A stretch of DNA of 22,232 nt from Branchiostoma floridae (GCF_000003815.2 NC_049983.1:29194420-29216651); one strand, 5' to 3'. Positions 8,901-16,805 are shown, numbered from the stretch's first letter. Translations and numbers: made by a program. The notes: a model not told the origin generated them from the sequence alone.

Positions 8901-11591
8901 AAACGCTTTTCAAATGAAACTTGAAAAGGCTTAGATTGATTATGAAACACCACCCCANNNNNNNNNNNNNNNNNNNNNNNNNNNNNNNNNNNNNNNNNNN
9001 NNNNNNNNNNNNNNNNNNNNNNNNNNNNNNNNNNNNNNNNNNNNNNNNNNNNNNNNNTAGTTAGTTTACCGGACTCCCATACTCTAGCCTGGGTGCCATC
9101 CTAGTTAGTTTACTGGGGCTCCCATACTCTAGCCTGGTTGCCGTCCTAGTTAGTTTACCGGGCTCCCATACTCTAGCCTGGGTGCCATCCTAGTTAGTTT
9201 ACTGGGCTCCCATACTCTAGCCTGTGTGCAATCCTAGTTAGTTTACTGGGGCTCCCATACTCTAGCCTGGGTGCCATCCTAGTTAGTTTACTGGGGCCCC
9301 ATAATCTAGCTTGTATGGCATCCTAGTTAGTTTACTGGGGCTCCCATAGTCTAGCATCGATGCCATCATAACTTTTACTCCGCAGCCCAATCGTTATTGT
9401 TTATCACTTGCTAATTTCAACTGCTCAATCTAGTTATTTTGACAGCCGCAACAACGAAAGGATGAAATGTAACGGTTGCTGGCACGGTGTAGCTGGTGGT
9501 AGTGAAGCGAAACAACTGCAGAAATTGGTACCTCCTTCTCTTGCCCTCCGAGGCGCGCTCCCTTCGTACCCGGTATTGATAATTTCCGTCGTAACAACTT
9601 CTGCTCTAGTGTCGGCACCAGGACGGGTATTTTCTTCTTTCCACGGCAAGGAAGCGTCGGGACTTGTACCTAGAAGATATTTCCAGAGGTCGTCATCCAA
9701 CGTGACCGACGTACATTACAAGAAAATAGGACAATGGTAACTTCATATCGTCAAAAGCAAGAGAGGTCCATCGCTTGACGTATGTGCCCTAATCTGTATC
9801 ACGTTTTTGCTTTAGGTGAGGAGTATATTCAATCTAATCATATTGAAAGCCACAACAACAAAGGATAACTTCTAACGGTTTGTTTGATACATTGTAGCTT
9901 TGTTCTTTCTTTTGAAGTGTTATGGCCAAGCGATATTGTAATCAGATAACAAAGTATCGACCGAAACATGTTTAGCTTCGTTTCTATCAATTCTACAATA
10001 CCACGATACAACAAACACGGGGATTGAAACTAAAACATGAGAAAAATTCAAATGTTGTGAATCTTTTTTTATTTATAGATATAGAATACAACACGAGGTA
10101 CCCGAGGCCCCAGCTCTCCCGCGGGCCGGATCGCCCGAAGGCCGGAGCCCGAGGGTCATCAGACTCGCGGGAGGGCTGGGACCGAGGGTGATACGGAATA
10201 TATCGAGTTGAATTTTATTTATGTCATACCCACCCGAAAGAAACCCCAGATGTTTCAAAGTAAAATAAGACAGCAGTTGAGAACCATTTGGCGTTCTCGA
10301 ATAACAAAATTGTGACAACAGCAGTTCCAACGTCCGAATCCGGTATTCGAATTTTAGACAGCAGCGCACTCGGACCACGCGGATTATGTTCGAGTTATAC
10401 GATGGCAGTCGGTGTGATACAATTTCGAAGCCCGCGTAATACGCCTTAAGATATATCACAAAATTACTAGTGAAGTTATTATATTTTTCCCATCTGAATC
10501 AGCAACAGTAGAAATCGTTACCTTGATGTGCCGCCTCCCGAGGCACGTTGTTCTCGTACCCAGGATATGCCGCCCCCCGAGGCACATTGTTCTCGTACCC
10601 AGGATTAATCAGTCCCGTCGTAACAACTTCTGCTCTAGTGTCGGCACCAGGGCGGGTATTTTCACCTTTCCATGGCAAGGGAACGTTGGGACTTGTACCT
10701 AGAAAATATTGTTTACGGGTCATCACCTAACTTGAGTGACGTACATTGGGCCATGTGGATTTGATGATATGGATGACATCTGTGCGCGCATCAATTCTTT
10801 GTCCGTCTAAAAGATTTATTTAACCATCTCGGTCACTTAGATATTAGGATGAATGCATTCTCAGGGGAGGGAGAACTTTTTTATTCGCATGATCGCATCA
10901 GTTTGAGGTTTCCAGAGGATGCCATTCTTATAATCAAATCGAAATGTTATAAGAAAACTAGGACTACTTATGGTGCTTTACATTGCCAATAATTACAAAT
11001 TGAAAATGCTATGTACACTTATCACATTCTTGGAAACATGTTTGTGTCGAGTCTGAGGGGGTATATTTGGACCCCAGCAAAATTTGTAGTTTTCACAATG
11101 TAAAAAGAAGATATTGCTAAACAAAACATATACATATGGGATCCGTTTTGATCCCGTTTGTTCATTTCGTAGCAAAATGTTGGGTGCTATGAATTAGGGT
11201 GATTGGTGTAAACGTACTACACGTAGTTAATGCTACTTCTTTAGCCTCCTTTAGCTACTAGTAGGTTCTGTTAGTAAAAACCCTCTTGTTTTCTAAATAT
11301 GACTTCATAAGCAACGTTATCAAGAATTCGCCCCAAAGCTTGATATTCATTTATTGTTTTCTAGTTCCCAAGTAATATTAAGCACCCACCTGCAGGTTGA
11401 TTTGGAGTGGATTCCGGGATGCAGGCAGATGTGTCTCCCGTCGTGTCTCCTTTGCGGCGAAGTTTTTCCGGCTGGCTCCCTGTCTGGTACATCGCAGACG
11501 CTGACTCCTTCTCCTCCTCCGAGTTCCCGTAGAACGGTGACGAAGCCGTGCGTTGCACAGCGCGGACAGTATTCTCATTCCGCTCCTGCAT
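5522..11591 (-). CDS. Type II transmembrane collagen-like C-type lectin receptor, 8-exon model
   Basis: Gene-level model on the minus strand: 11591-11390, 10698-10522, 9669-9532, 8714-8424, 8117-7972, 7809-7626, 6971-6693 and 5922-5522. This gives 1818 nt, 605 codons plus TAA. All donors are GT and acceptors AG. Phases run 1,1,1,1,0,1,1 without conflict. Predicted layout: cytoplasmic residues 1-293, transmembrane about 294-315, heptad-like neck 319-379, Gly-X-Y triplets 390-458, C-type lectin domain 474-598. The order membrane anchor, coiled neck, collagen, lectin resembles collectin-12-type scavenger receptors, which trimerise and bind microbial or modified-self ligands. Such a role here is inferred from architecture only. 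The cytoplasmic tail is unusually long and has no known counterpart that I recognise. The 5' end is the least certain part: the first exon could instead be internal, with more exons upstream. Confidence 0.72.
6246..6345. other. Assembly gap (100 N)
   Basis: Exactly 100 N, probably a placeholder for unknown length. It interrupts the 60-bp collagen-like repeat array inside the intron between the collagen and lectin exons, so the number of repeats and any exon hidden there are unknown. Confidence 0.98.
6346..6672 (-). repeat. 60-bp tandem array with collagen-like coding sense, intronic
   Basis: Five near-identical 60-bp units (about 6373-6672) plus a decayed partial one next to the gap. On the minus strand each reads [16 protein letters not shown] followed by [PL][VL]SV without stops. 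This corresponds to the opening triplets of exon 7, so the array looks like an expansion of exon-derived sequence. It starts only ~20 bases past the exon 7 donor and in a different frame from exon 7. No good acceptor or donor was found in the units, so it is called intronic unless splice sites lie in the gap. Confidence 0.8.
6693..6971 (-). CDS. Lectin receptor exon 7: collagen-like domain (residues 380-472)
   Basis: This phase 1-1 exon of 93 codons runs from acceptor TCTTTTTCAG to the near-perfect donor GCAA|GTGAGT. After KNESKAAAC it encodes 23 unbroken Gly-X-Y triplets (residues 390-458), beginning [16 protein letters not shown]. They end at [15 protein letters not shown]. Many triplets are GPA, GPP or GPR. 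Cysteines at 388 and 459 bracket the triple helix and could link chains. Splicing straight to the lectin exon keeps the frame (A|AA = Lys). Sequence just past the donor continues collagen-like in another frame; see the 60-bp array. Confidence 0.82.
7626..7809 (-). CDS. Lectin receptor exon 6: heptad-like neck (residues 319-379)
   Basis: The exon runs from acceptor ATGTCTTTAG to donor ATGA|GTAAGA, phase 0 to 1. Leu and Ile recur at heptad-like spacing ([20 protein letters not shown], then [20 protein letters not shown]), which suggests a trimerising coiled-coil stalk outside the membrane. Sequons N-I-S at 333 and 350 and N-R-T at 367 would glycosylate the stalk. NISRLS...ALK.DLD occurs twice in tandem, so the neck probably grew by internal duplication. 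Coiled-coil necks next to collagen are standard in collectin-like receptors. Confidence 0.75.
7919..7936. repeat. Short CA microsatellite
   Basis: A run of CA dinucleotides in the lectin gene intron between exons 5 and 6. Confidence 0.7.
7972..8117 (-). CDS. Lectin receptor exon 5: transmembrane anchor (residues 270-318)
   Basis: The acceptor CTACTTACAG and donor AAGCAG|GTGAAC bracket 146 nt, entering in phase 1 and leaving in phase 0. The encoded segment is [24 protein letters not shown], then the hydrophobic stretch [20 protein letters not shown], then SLDKQ. Basic residues before the helix and no cleavable signal peptide indicate a type II anchor with the C-terminus outside. Two cysteines (CSFIC) lie just inside the membrane and could be palmitoylated, which is speculation. 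Confidence 0.8.
8424..8714 (-). CDS. Lectin receptor exon 4: acidic and proline-rich cytoplasmic segment (residues 173-269)
   Basis: This phase 1-1 exon of 97 codons ends at the strong donor CTGCAG|GTAGGT; the acceptor chosen is GGAACGTAG. It encodes [14 protein letters not shown], then a Gln/Glu stretch, then five PPPV[HQ] pentapeptides (about residues 209-233, one unit PPFVQ) from a 15-bp tandem repeat. After that come [11 protein letters not shown] and an EEEQEASS acidic patch. YHSI fits the Y-x-x-hydrophobic sorting motif that clathrin adaptors read, plausible for an endocytic receptor. The proline repeat could bind SH3 or WW domains. Both roles are inference. The acceptor is weak in pyrimidines. 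Confidence 0.65.
8514..8617. repeat. 15-bp coding tandem repeat (PPPVQ)
   Basis: On plus, units of GGTTGGACAGGAGGG type repeat about five times. Read on minus they encode the PPPV[HQ] pentapeptides of exon 4. A period of 15 bases keeps the frame when copies change. Confidence 0.75.
8958..9057. other. Assembly gap (100 N)
   Basis: 100 N in the intron between exons 4 and 3 of the lectin gene, directly before the first 44-bp minisatellite. The array probably caused the gap, so its true length is unknown. Confidence 0.98.
9058..9368. repeat. 44-bp minisatellite, array 1
   Basis: About seven copies of a 43-45-bp unit, TAGTTAGTTTACTGGGGCTC then CCATACTCTAGCCTGGGTGC then CATCC, with small variations. 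The array begins at the gap edge and decays near 9368. It lies in the intron between lectin exons 4 and 3. The same unit reappears at 12128-12664. Confidence 0.9.
9532..9669 (-). CDS. Lectin receptor exon 3: cytoplasmic cassette copy B (residues 127-172)
   Basis: This phase 1-1 exon of 46 codons lies between acceptor TATCTTCTAG and donor GGAG|GTACCA. It encodes [20 protein letters not shown], then [20 protein letters not shown]. By eye it matches exon 2 at about 32 of 43 aligned residues, with the block [16 protein letters not shown] identical. It has only one copy of the tyrosine unit, and YENN has become YEGS. Frame kept between copies, and substitutions concentrated outside the [16 protein letters not shown] block, argue that both are coding. 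Because it is symmetric it could be used together with exon 2 or alternatively. Confidence 0.66.
10073..10459. other. Intronic GC-rich inverted repeat, possible mobile element remnant
   Basis: Arms ACCCGAGGCCCCAGCTCTCC (from 10100) and a matching inverse at 10166-10189 form an imperfect hairpin. An inner GGCCGGATCGCCCGAAGGCC palindrome lies between them. The block differs sharply in base composition from the surrounding AT-rich intron. The open frame on minus shows no domain. No family was recognised. Confidence 0.4.
10522..10698 (-). CDS. Lectin receptor exon 2: cytoplasmic cassette copy A (residues 68-126)
   Basis: This phase 1-1 exon of 59 codons lies between acceptor TATTTTCTAG and donor CAAG|GTAACG. 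It encodes [20 protein letters not shown], then [14 protein letters not shown], then a 13-residue direct repeat, GYENNVPR[GE]AA[YH], twice. The repeat has a 39 bp period at about 10540-10617. Y102 and Y115 each sit in Y-E-N-N. No named domain was recognised. The exon is clearly related to exon 3, about 1 kb away, and homology extends some 50 bases into the upstream intron. Skipping it would keep the frame. Confidence 0.68.
11390..11591 (-). CDS. Lectin receptor exon 1: cytoplasmic N-terminus (residues 1-67)
   Basis: The first in-frame ATG (11591-11589, context AGAAAATGC) starts [15 protein letters not shown]. The exon ends at a strong donor, CCTGCAG|GTGGGT, in phase 1. It is hydrophilic and Glu/Ser-rich ([16 protein letters not shown]), with no signal peptide, as expected for the cytoplasmic end of a type II protein. 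An alternative is that it is internal: an AG at CCAAACGTAG just upstream would give a phase 1 entry. That site resembles the GGAACGTAG acceptor of exon 4, and the two exons share a GN..EEE stretch, so they may be old duplicates. Confidence 0.6.
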
Positions 11592-12127
11592 TTTCTGTGG
11601 AGGTGCTACGTTTGGAAGCACGTGTTGGAATAGAGAGTTCTCTAACTTTCTGCTTATTGTTTGTGACCCTAAGTGGAAAAACACGGCGGGATCAGGGCCA
11701 AAAGTGTTGGACTAGGAAAACAAGACAGGCTCCGGTACGAGTGGTGTTTGTTTTTCTGTCAGTTCAGATTCAGTAGTGATATGTTACATCACGAATCATA
11801 ATGTAAAATTCGTGCAAACAGGATTGTCTGGGATAAGAAATGCAATCAACATTTAAAGTTGTTCAAAGCCGTTTTGATCAGTCCTCGATTGAATATGAGT
11901 TTGAATATAAAAGATGATACCATGATAAGTCTGACACTACAAAGACACATTTGCCTTTATATAAACGAAAGGACTGAGCATGAGGTGATGCTAATGGTAT
12001 TTTGTTTGTCTGCAACATTCTCGAGAATAAAGAAGTTATTCTGAAAGCTAGTCAGAAGAAATATTACAGTATGTTTTTCAAATGGTAAAAAATATAGTTT
12101 GAATATGGAACTACGAGCGCAGGTGCT
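11592..12127. other. Upstream flank of the lectin gene, partly duplicated
   Basis: It should hold the promoter or a further intron of the lectin gene; no TATA box or initiator was convincingly seen. Bases 11918-12115 resemble 8754-8957 (for example ATAAGTCTGA...AAGACACATTTG in both). Both stretches lie directly before a minisatellite array, which points to a segmental duplication. Confidence 0.5.
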
Positions 12128-12664
12128 AGTTTTTCGGGCTCCCATACTCCAGCCTGGGTGCCGTCCTAGTTAGTTTACTGGGCTCCCATACTCTAGCCTG
12201 GGTGCCATCCTAGTTAGTTTACCGGGGCTCCCATACTCTAGTGGCCTGGGTGCCATCCTAGTTAGTTTACTGGGGCTCCCATACTCTAGCCTGGGTGCCA
12301 TCCTAGTTAGTTTACTGGGCTCCCATACTCTAGCCTGGGTGTCATCCCGGTTAGTTTACTGTGGCCCTTACACTCTAGCCTGGGTGCCATCCCGGTTAGT
12401 TTACTGTGGCCCTTACACTCTAGCCTGGGTGTCATCCCGGTTAGTTTACTGTGGCCCTTACACTCTAGCCTGGGTGTCATCCCGGTTAGTTTACTGTGGC
12501 CCTTACACTCTAGCCTGGGTGTCATCCCGGTTAGTTTACTGTGGCCCTTACACTCTAGCCTGGGTGTCATCCCGGTTAGTTTACTGTGGCCCTTACACTC
12601 TAGCCTGGGTGTCATCCCAGTTAGTTTACTGTGGCCCTTACACTCAGGCAAGGGTGTCATTCTG
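12128..12664. repeat. 44/45-bp minisatellite, array 2
   Basis: About twelve units in two subtypes. The left part (12128-12340) matches array 1. The right part (about 12345-12660) is a run of roughly seven nearly perfect 45-bp units, GGTTAGTTTACTGTGGCCCT then TACACTCTAGCCTGGGTGTC then ATCCC. Forty-five is a multiple of three, so both strands stay open and mimic repetitive proteins (15-residue repeats); these are not genes. Confidence 0.92.
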
Positions 12665-13618
12665 CTTCCTTTACCGGGGTTTGGTATCCCCTATTTTAGC
12701 AACAAACTAGACTAGCGTGAGAGGTCTACCCTTCAAATTATACGCGCCATTACCTGTATCTGTATCTATATAGTCGATATAACCACCGTTCGGCGTAACA
12801 CACCAGCTTCGCAGGCACGCGGCGCGGCAGCAGCTGGTTATATTACACCGAAGGACCCGTCACACCTAACTTTTGCACATCTATCTGCAAGCGTTCTTGA
12901 AAGCGACCCAGAGAAGATGCCCCTACTGTACTTGGTGATAACAAATTCCACTCTACGATAGTTCTGGGAAAATACGAATAAAGACATTATCCTTATCACT
13001 AGGTTATTTTAGACGAGGCTTCTATTCAGCCTAACCGTATTGCCAGTCCATCAACAAAGGATCAAATGTAATGTTTGTTTGATACATTGTAGTGTAATAG
13101 AGCCCATATTGACAACATCTGTTTAGAATGAGTCTTGGGAAGGTTTCTCAGAAATTAACAGGAATAGATAAACATCTTGTATTTTAGCTGACCAGTAGAT
13201 GGGATAAGGAAGAACAAAGGGGCGATCACAGTTAATTAATGACCTGTCAAGAACATGTGGGAAGAATTTGTTTTTGTTTACGTCAGCACCCACTTTGAGG
13301 GGAACCGACATGGTAGTTGGACAGCAGAACAAATCTTATATTTATTGCTATTTATTCTACTTCATTTGTTTATTTGACTACTAACACAAGAAATTGAACA
13401 AGCAAGGGAACAACAACTAAAAACAGATAAAGTCTTAATGTGATGTCAGAAAAAATGAATACCGTTAAATCCTGTGAATCGTATGAATTTATCATAGCCT
13501 TTAAACACAGCATCTACTTTATAACCATTTTACAAACGTTAGCGCCACGTCAAGCTTTGGACTGCAAATGTTAGGTAGAAACTATCCGATTACTGCAATT
13601 GTTTATATCCCCAAACAA
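12665..13618. other. Non-coding stretch with short hairpin and duplicated motif
   Basis: Arms at 12788-12808 (GTTCGGCGTAACACACCAGCT) and 12832-12853 form an imperfect hairpin of a kind common in small DNA transposons. A segment at 13046-13095 (CAACAAAGGATCAAATGTAA, then GTTTGTTTGATACATTGTAG) matches copies near 9443 and 9853. No exon was recognised. Confidence 0.45.
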
Positions 13619-13619
13619 A

Positions 13620-13623
<4 letters not shown>

Positions 13624-13672
<49 letters not shown>
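13624..13672. repeat. TA microsatellite
   Basis: An almost pure TA run adjoining the 3' end of the neighbouring minus-strand SINE; it may have grown from the SINE's A-rich tail. Confidence 0.9.
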
Positions 13673-13673
<1 letters not shown>

Positions 13674-13675
13674 TT

Positions 13676-14146
13676 GTTTTCTTACTTAATGGTCACCACG
13701 TAACAAGGCCTGAAGGCCACTCCAAGGCTACGGGTTACATGATTGGAACTGTAACAGCATCTCTTCACCCTAGGTCAGAAACATCATGATTGAGACCAGC
13801 CCAATTGCTCACTATGAGTGAGGACTAACTGACCCAATATTCGAAGCAGGGGTTACGAGGGCTGCTCGGGAAATTCCCTACCCCATTTTGGCCGGAATGG
13901 TTTGATCCGCTAGATGTTCGCACATGCGGCGGGTTCTTTAACGTGCTTGGGGTGTTGCTCTCCCCGAACACGGGACCTCCATCAGAAGGCGGCCCTAGCC
14001 GAAGCTAGGTACTCATTTTCACCTGAGTAAAGTGAGGAGAGTCGTGTAAAGTGTCTTTCCCAAGGACACAAGATCGGTGACACGCAGCTGGATTCGAACC
14101 CGCGAACCCGGGCCGTACACAATACCACTGTGCTACGCGGTCCCAC
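13676..14146 (-). mobile_element. Near-complete tRNA-derived SINE
   Basis: On minus, a tRNA-like head reads GACCGCGTAGCACAGTGGTA (A box) and GCGGGTTCGAATCCAGC (B box, GGTTCGAATCC intact). A body follows with CTTGGGAAAGACACTTTACA, a central GCACGTTAAAGAACCCGCCG segment and a 3' tail CTTGTTACGTGGTGACC. Total length is about 470 bp. The tail matches the 3' UTR of the LINE at 1274-1835, as expected for a SINE copied by a partner LINE. The family name is not certain. Confidence 0.8.
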
Positions 14147-14311
14147 ATTTACTTGAGTAGCTGTGATTGAACTGCTAAATCAAGACTTATTACGAAAATC
14201 ACGAAGGCATTTAAAAATGGTTGCTATTGTTATTTGGTATCTATTATTGTCCATGATTTCCGATGTGTAGACTCCTTTCTTCCCCCACCCACCCCTTCCA
14301 TATGACATCAT

Positions 14312-14703
14312 ATGAAGCAGTCCATTGACTGGGAATATATCGACCAGACAGAAGAGCCGTGTTCCATATCCGGACACGTCAGCATAAACAAGACAAACAG
14401 ACATCACAAGGCCAGATCACGCCACGCTTCCACTGAAGCCGGACAGTCTTTCTCGGGATCCTCTTTCCACATCTCAGACCTGCCAGGCTTTGACTTTTCA
14501 GGTAAGGGAGTGTTACAAACCAAATACACAGGTGACAGGCACTTATGTGGTTTCGTTGACTGGGAAAGGTCTGTATACCTGAGGTAACCTTCACTTTTAC
14601 AGGCAAACATCGCGTGTATTATTACGACTGTGCGCCATACAAGCGCAGAATTGAATTATATTTCAATATTGTTTACCTACGAAATTGGAACAATGTTATT
14701 TGA
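14312..14703 (+). CDS. Possible two-exon open segment, unknown protein
   Basis: An ATG at 14312 opens 63 codons (MKQSIDWEYIDQTEEPCS..., ending LPGFDFS). They end at a very good donor, TTTTCAG|GTAAGG, at 14501 in phase 1. An acceptor, TCACTTTTACAG, at 14602 would add GKHRVYYYDCAPYKRRI and 17 more codons to TGA at 14701-14703, also in phase. The intron would be only 101 bases. No domain, signal peptide or helix was recognised. The first exon might instead be internal, since a pyrimidine tract lies at 14275-14300. Coding status is uncertain. Confidence 0.3.
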
Positions 14704-14852
14704 ATAAGTAATAAGCGAAACTGCCACATATAGCACACTTGCTTTGTTGAACTCAGAACTAGGAAACAGTGCATCAACATTCCCTTGCAGTTTTCAGCCC
14801 TATGGCATCGCCAAACCACCGTTAACCAGTACGTCTAATTTTATCCATGTCT

Positions 14853-14952
14853 NNNNNNNNNNNNNNNNNNNNNNNNNNNNNNNNNNNNNNNNNNNNNNNN
14901 NNNNNNNNNNNNNNNNNNNNNNNNNNNNNNNNNNNNNNNNNNNNNNNNNNNN
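14853..14952. other. Assembly gap (100 N)
   Basis: 100 N in a gene-poor stretch; nothing recognisable abuts it. Confidence 0.98.
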
Positions 14953-15600
14953 CTCGTCGATTGCATCCCGTGAAACGTTGTGCGGTGAAGACGCTATGTT
15001 ACAGTGAGGTGTTGTGATAGTTGGTGGTTTAATGGATAAGTAGATGTGTATTAATTCGTGTCTTTCGCTGACGTAGCCTAGATGATTGGTGACGTGGCAA
15101 GTTAAGGTACAAACAGTGCTGTGCAGAACTGTGCTCTTGAGACTGTGTATTGTTTTTATATCATCCGTTGCAATCCGTTAGTCATCATCACACGCGGGTG
15201 TTACAGTAGCAGAACTGGTTTTTTTTTTTTTTTTACATTAGTGGCACTTGTTTCTACAATGTTTTCACTTCTACGTTATGTTGATTCTGTTGCTAGCTCC
15301 GCCTGCCTTACGGCGTATGCCCGGGTTCCGTGTTTGTATAGCAACAATCCCGACAATGATGGAATGATAATTTTGAAAACTACTGTTGCGAGTGTTGTCC
15401 TTAGAAGTGCCGTAATGTAGTTTTTGGTCAGTGCCTGATTTGCATAAGTTTGCATAAATCGATAGTTTAGAAATTTACTTCAATTGCCATAATAGGACGC
15501 TCAAACATGTGACATATGAAAAAGACATGACATATGACGTATATATGGCAAAGAAAGATATATATCGATATTCATCAATCATGCAAATAGTCACATAACT
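14953..15600. other. Gene-poor region with repeated motif
   Basis: A poly-T run lies at 15221-15234. A segment at about 15290-15345 (TACGGCGTATGCCCGGGTTC, then CGTGTTTGTATAG) recurs in diverged form at about 16850-16895, suggesting two copies of an unidentified dispersed repeat. TTTGCATAA motifs at 15436-15460 resemble those at 18330-18500. Confidence 0.4.
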
Positions 15601-15604
15601 TGCA

Positions 15605-15886
15605 TAATTGTTGAGAAAAAGTCCTTCCCGCGCCTGATAGCGCATGGCGCAGCGCCCATCTCCGTTTCAGTAGCCCTGGGCCACACAACGTTTTGCGATC
15701 ACTACAGCAGGGGACTAGTCTACTTGTAGTGTGCAACTTACATACTCTTTCCGTAATCGTGAATGCTACGCAGAGAAAGCAGCATGTACCATTTTTAAAG
15801 TCTTTGGTATGACTCGGCCGGGGATCGAACTCACGACCTACCGATTGCAAGGCGAACACTCTACCCACTAGGCCATTACAGCAGTC
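15605..15886 (-). mobile_element. tRNA-derived SINE, second family
   Basis: On minus, the head reads TGGCCTAGTGGGTAGAGTGT (A box) and GTGAGTTCGATCCCCGG (B box). The anticodon arm pairs poorly, so this is not a functional tRNA. The body continues GCTGCTTTCTCTGCGTAGC to CCCAGGGCTACTGAAACGGA and GGCGCGGGAAGGACTTTTTC. It is distinct in sequence from the SINE at 13676-14146. Confidence 0.75.
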
Positions 15887-16529
15887 AAAATAACGTTAGA
15901 TAATGGAAATCTTATCTTGCAACAGTTTCCGGCTACATTAAGTCAGTAGAACATTATGAGTCATGAATCATGCAAAGTAGGATCTCATTTACATGCTACA
16001 ATAACAATATTTGCTGAGACTTTTATATGCTTTGAACGTATTGAGTTATTTTCGTGGATAAGATGATGAGTGAGTGAAGATGATCAACTGGTACATGGTA
16101 ATCTATGCACATACATAAGTACCTATTCTCATAATTAGGAAGTTGATATTCAAATCTCTTTCGTTCGTATGCTGTGATCATTGTTCCTGTGATGTCCCCT
16201 ACAGAATATAATCCGTTAATGTTTACGTGTACCATACGATGTGATCTGATTATTACCGCACGCTGTATTTCTTACTTTGAATTTTTCTCACTGTCATGGT
16301 TCATGTTTTAACAATTGTTAGACCATTAATCTTCCTCCTTACGCTGAATATTCTCTCCGATACACGATTTTTTATATATAAGAAGACGGTAGACCAATTT
16401 GACGGATCATAATAGGTTTAATGTATATAACGTTAACCCTCTAATCTCACTCGTGATTTTGCACTTTATGTATGCATGTATTCGTATGTAAGTCTGATCT
16501 GCTTTGAGTGGCTGTTATTGTATCTGTTT
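15887..16529. other. AT-rich non-coding region
   Basis: No exon, RNA or recognisable element was found here. Confidence 0.4.
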
Positions 16530-16805
16530 ATGTATTTGCATTGGCATCAACAAATGGGAAACGCAGCAAACAGAACTCGTTGGAGACAGGAAGTCAAGGA
16601 GGGACTAAAACGGGGGGACGAAAAGCAGAGACTTGCATCAGAACAAAGACGCTCAAAACGTAAAAAGTACATTGTGTACAATTTATATGTAGTACTACTC
16701 ATGGTCCTGCGAGACCGACGAGTGCCTTTACTTTACGTATGTCTTTGTATATGTATGAGCCCTGGAAGATTAGCTCAATTTGAGCTAGAGGGCATCTTAA
16801 TATAG
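16530..16805 (+). mobile_element. Possible non-LTR retrotransposon 3' fragment
   Basis: A basic open stretch, QQMGNAANRTRWRQEVKEGL followed by KRGDEKQRLASEQRRSKRKK, resembles the arginine-rich C-terminus (A..R..WR) that closes many LINE ORF2 proteins. It is followed by AGATTAGCTCAATTTGAGCT, a small palindrome of the sort seen in LINE 3' UTRs. There is no reverse transcriptase core here. The call is tentative. Confidence 0.35.

Noticed and set aside
11592-11684. Upstream extension of lectin exon 1 (FFHLGSQTISRKLENS...)
   Set aside because: The frame is open but has no ATG before 11591; kept only as possible 5' UTR or an upstream-acceptor alternative.
12307-12710. Open frames on both strands encoding 15-residue repeat proteins
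   Set aside because: They follow directly from a perfect 45-bp minisatellite, whose period is a multiple of three; both strands are open and no start, splice or domain context supports coding.
14075-14146. tRNA gene on minus strand
   Set aside because: The tRNA-like head has a good B box but runs straight into a ~470-bp SINE with a LINE-type tail.
15810-15880. tRNA gene on minus strand
   Set aside because: The A and B boxes are present but anticodon and T stems pair poorly and the sequence continues into a SINE body.
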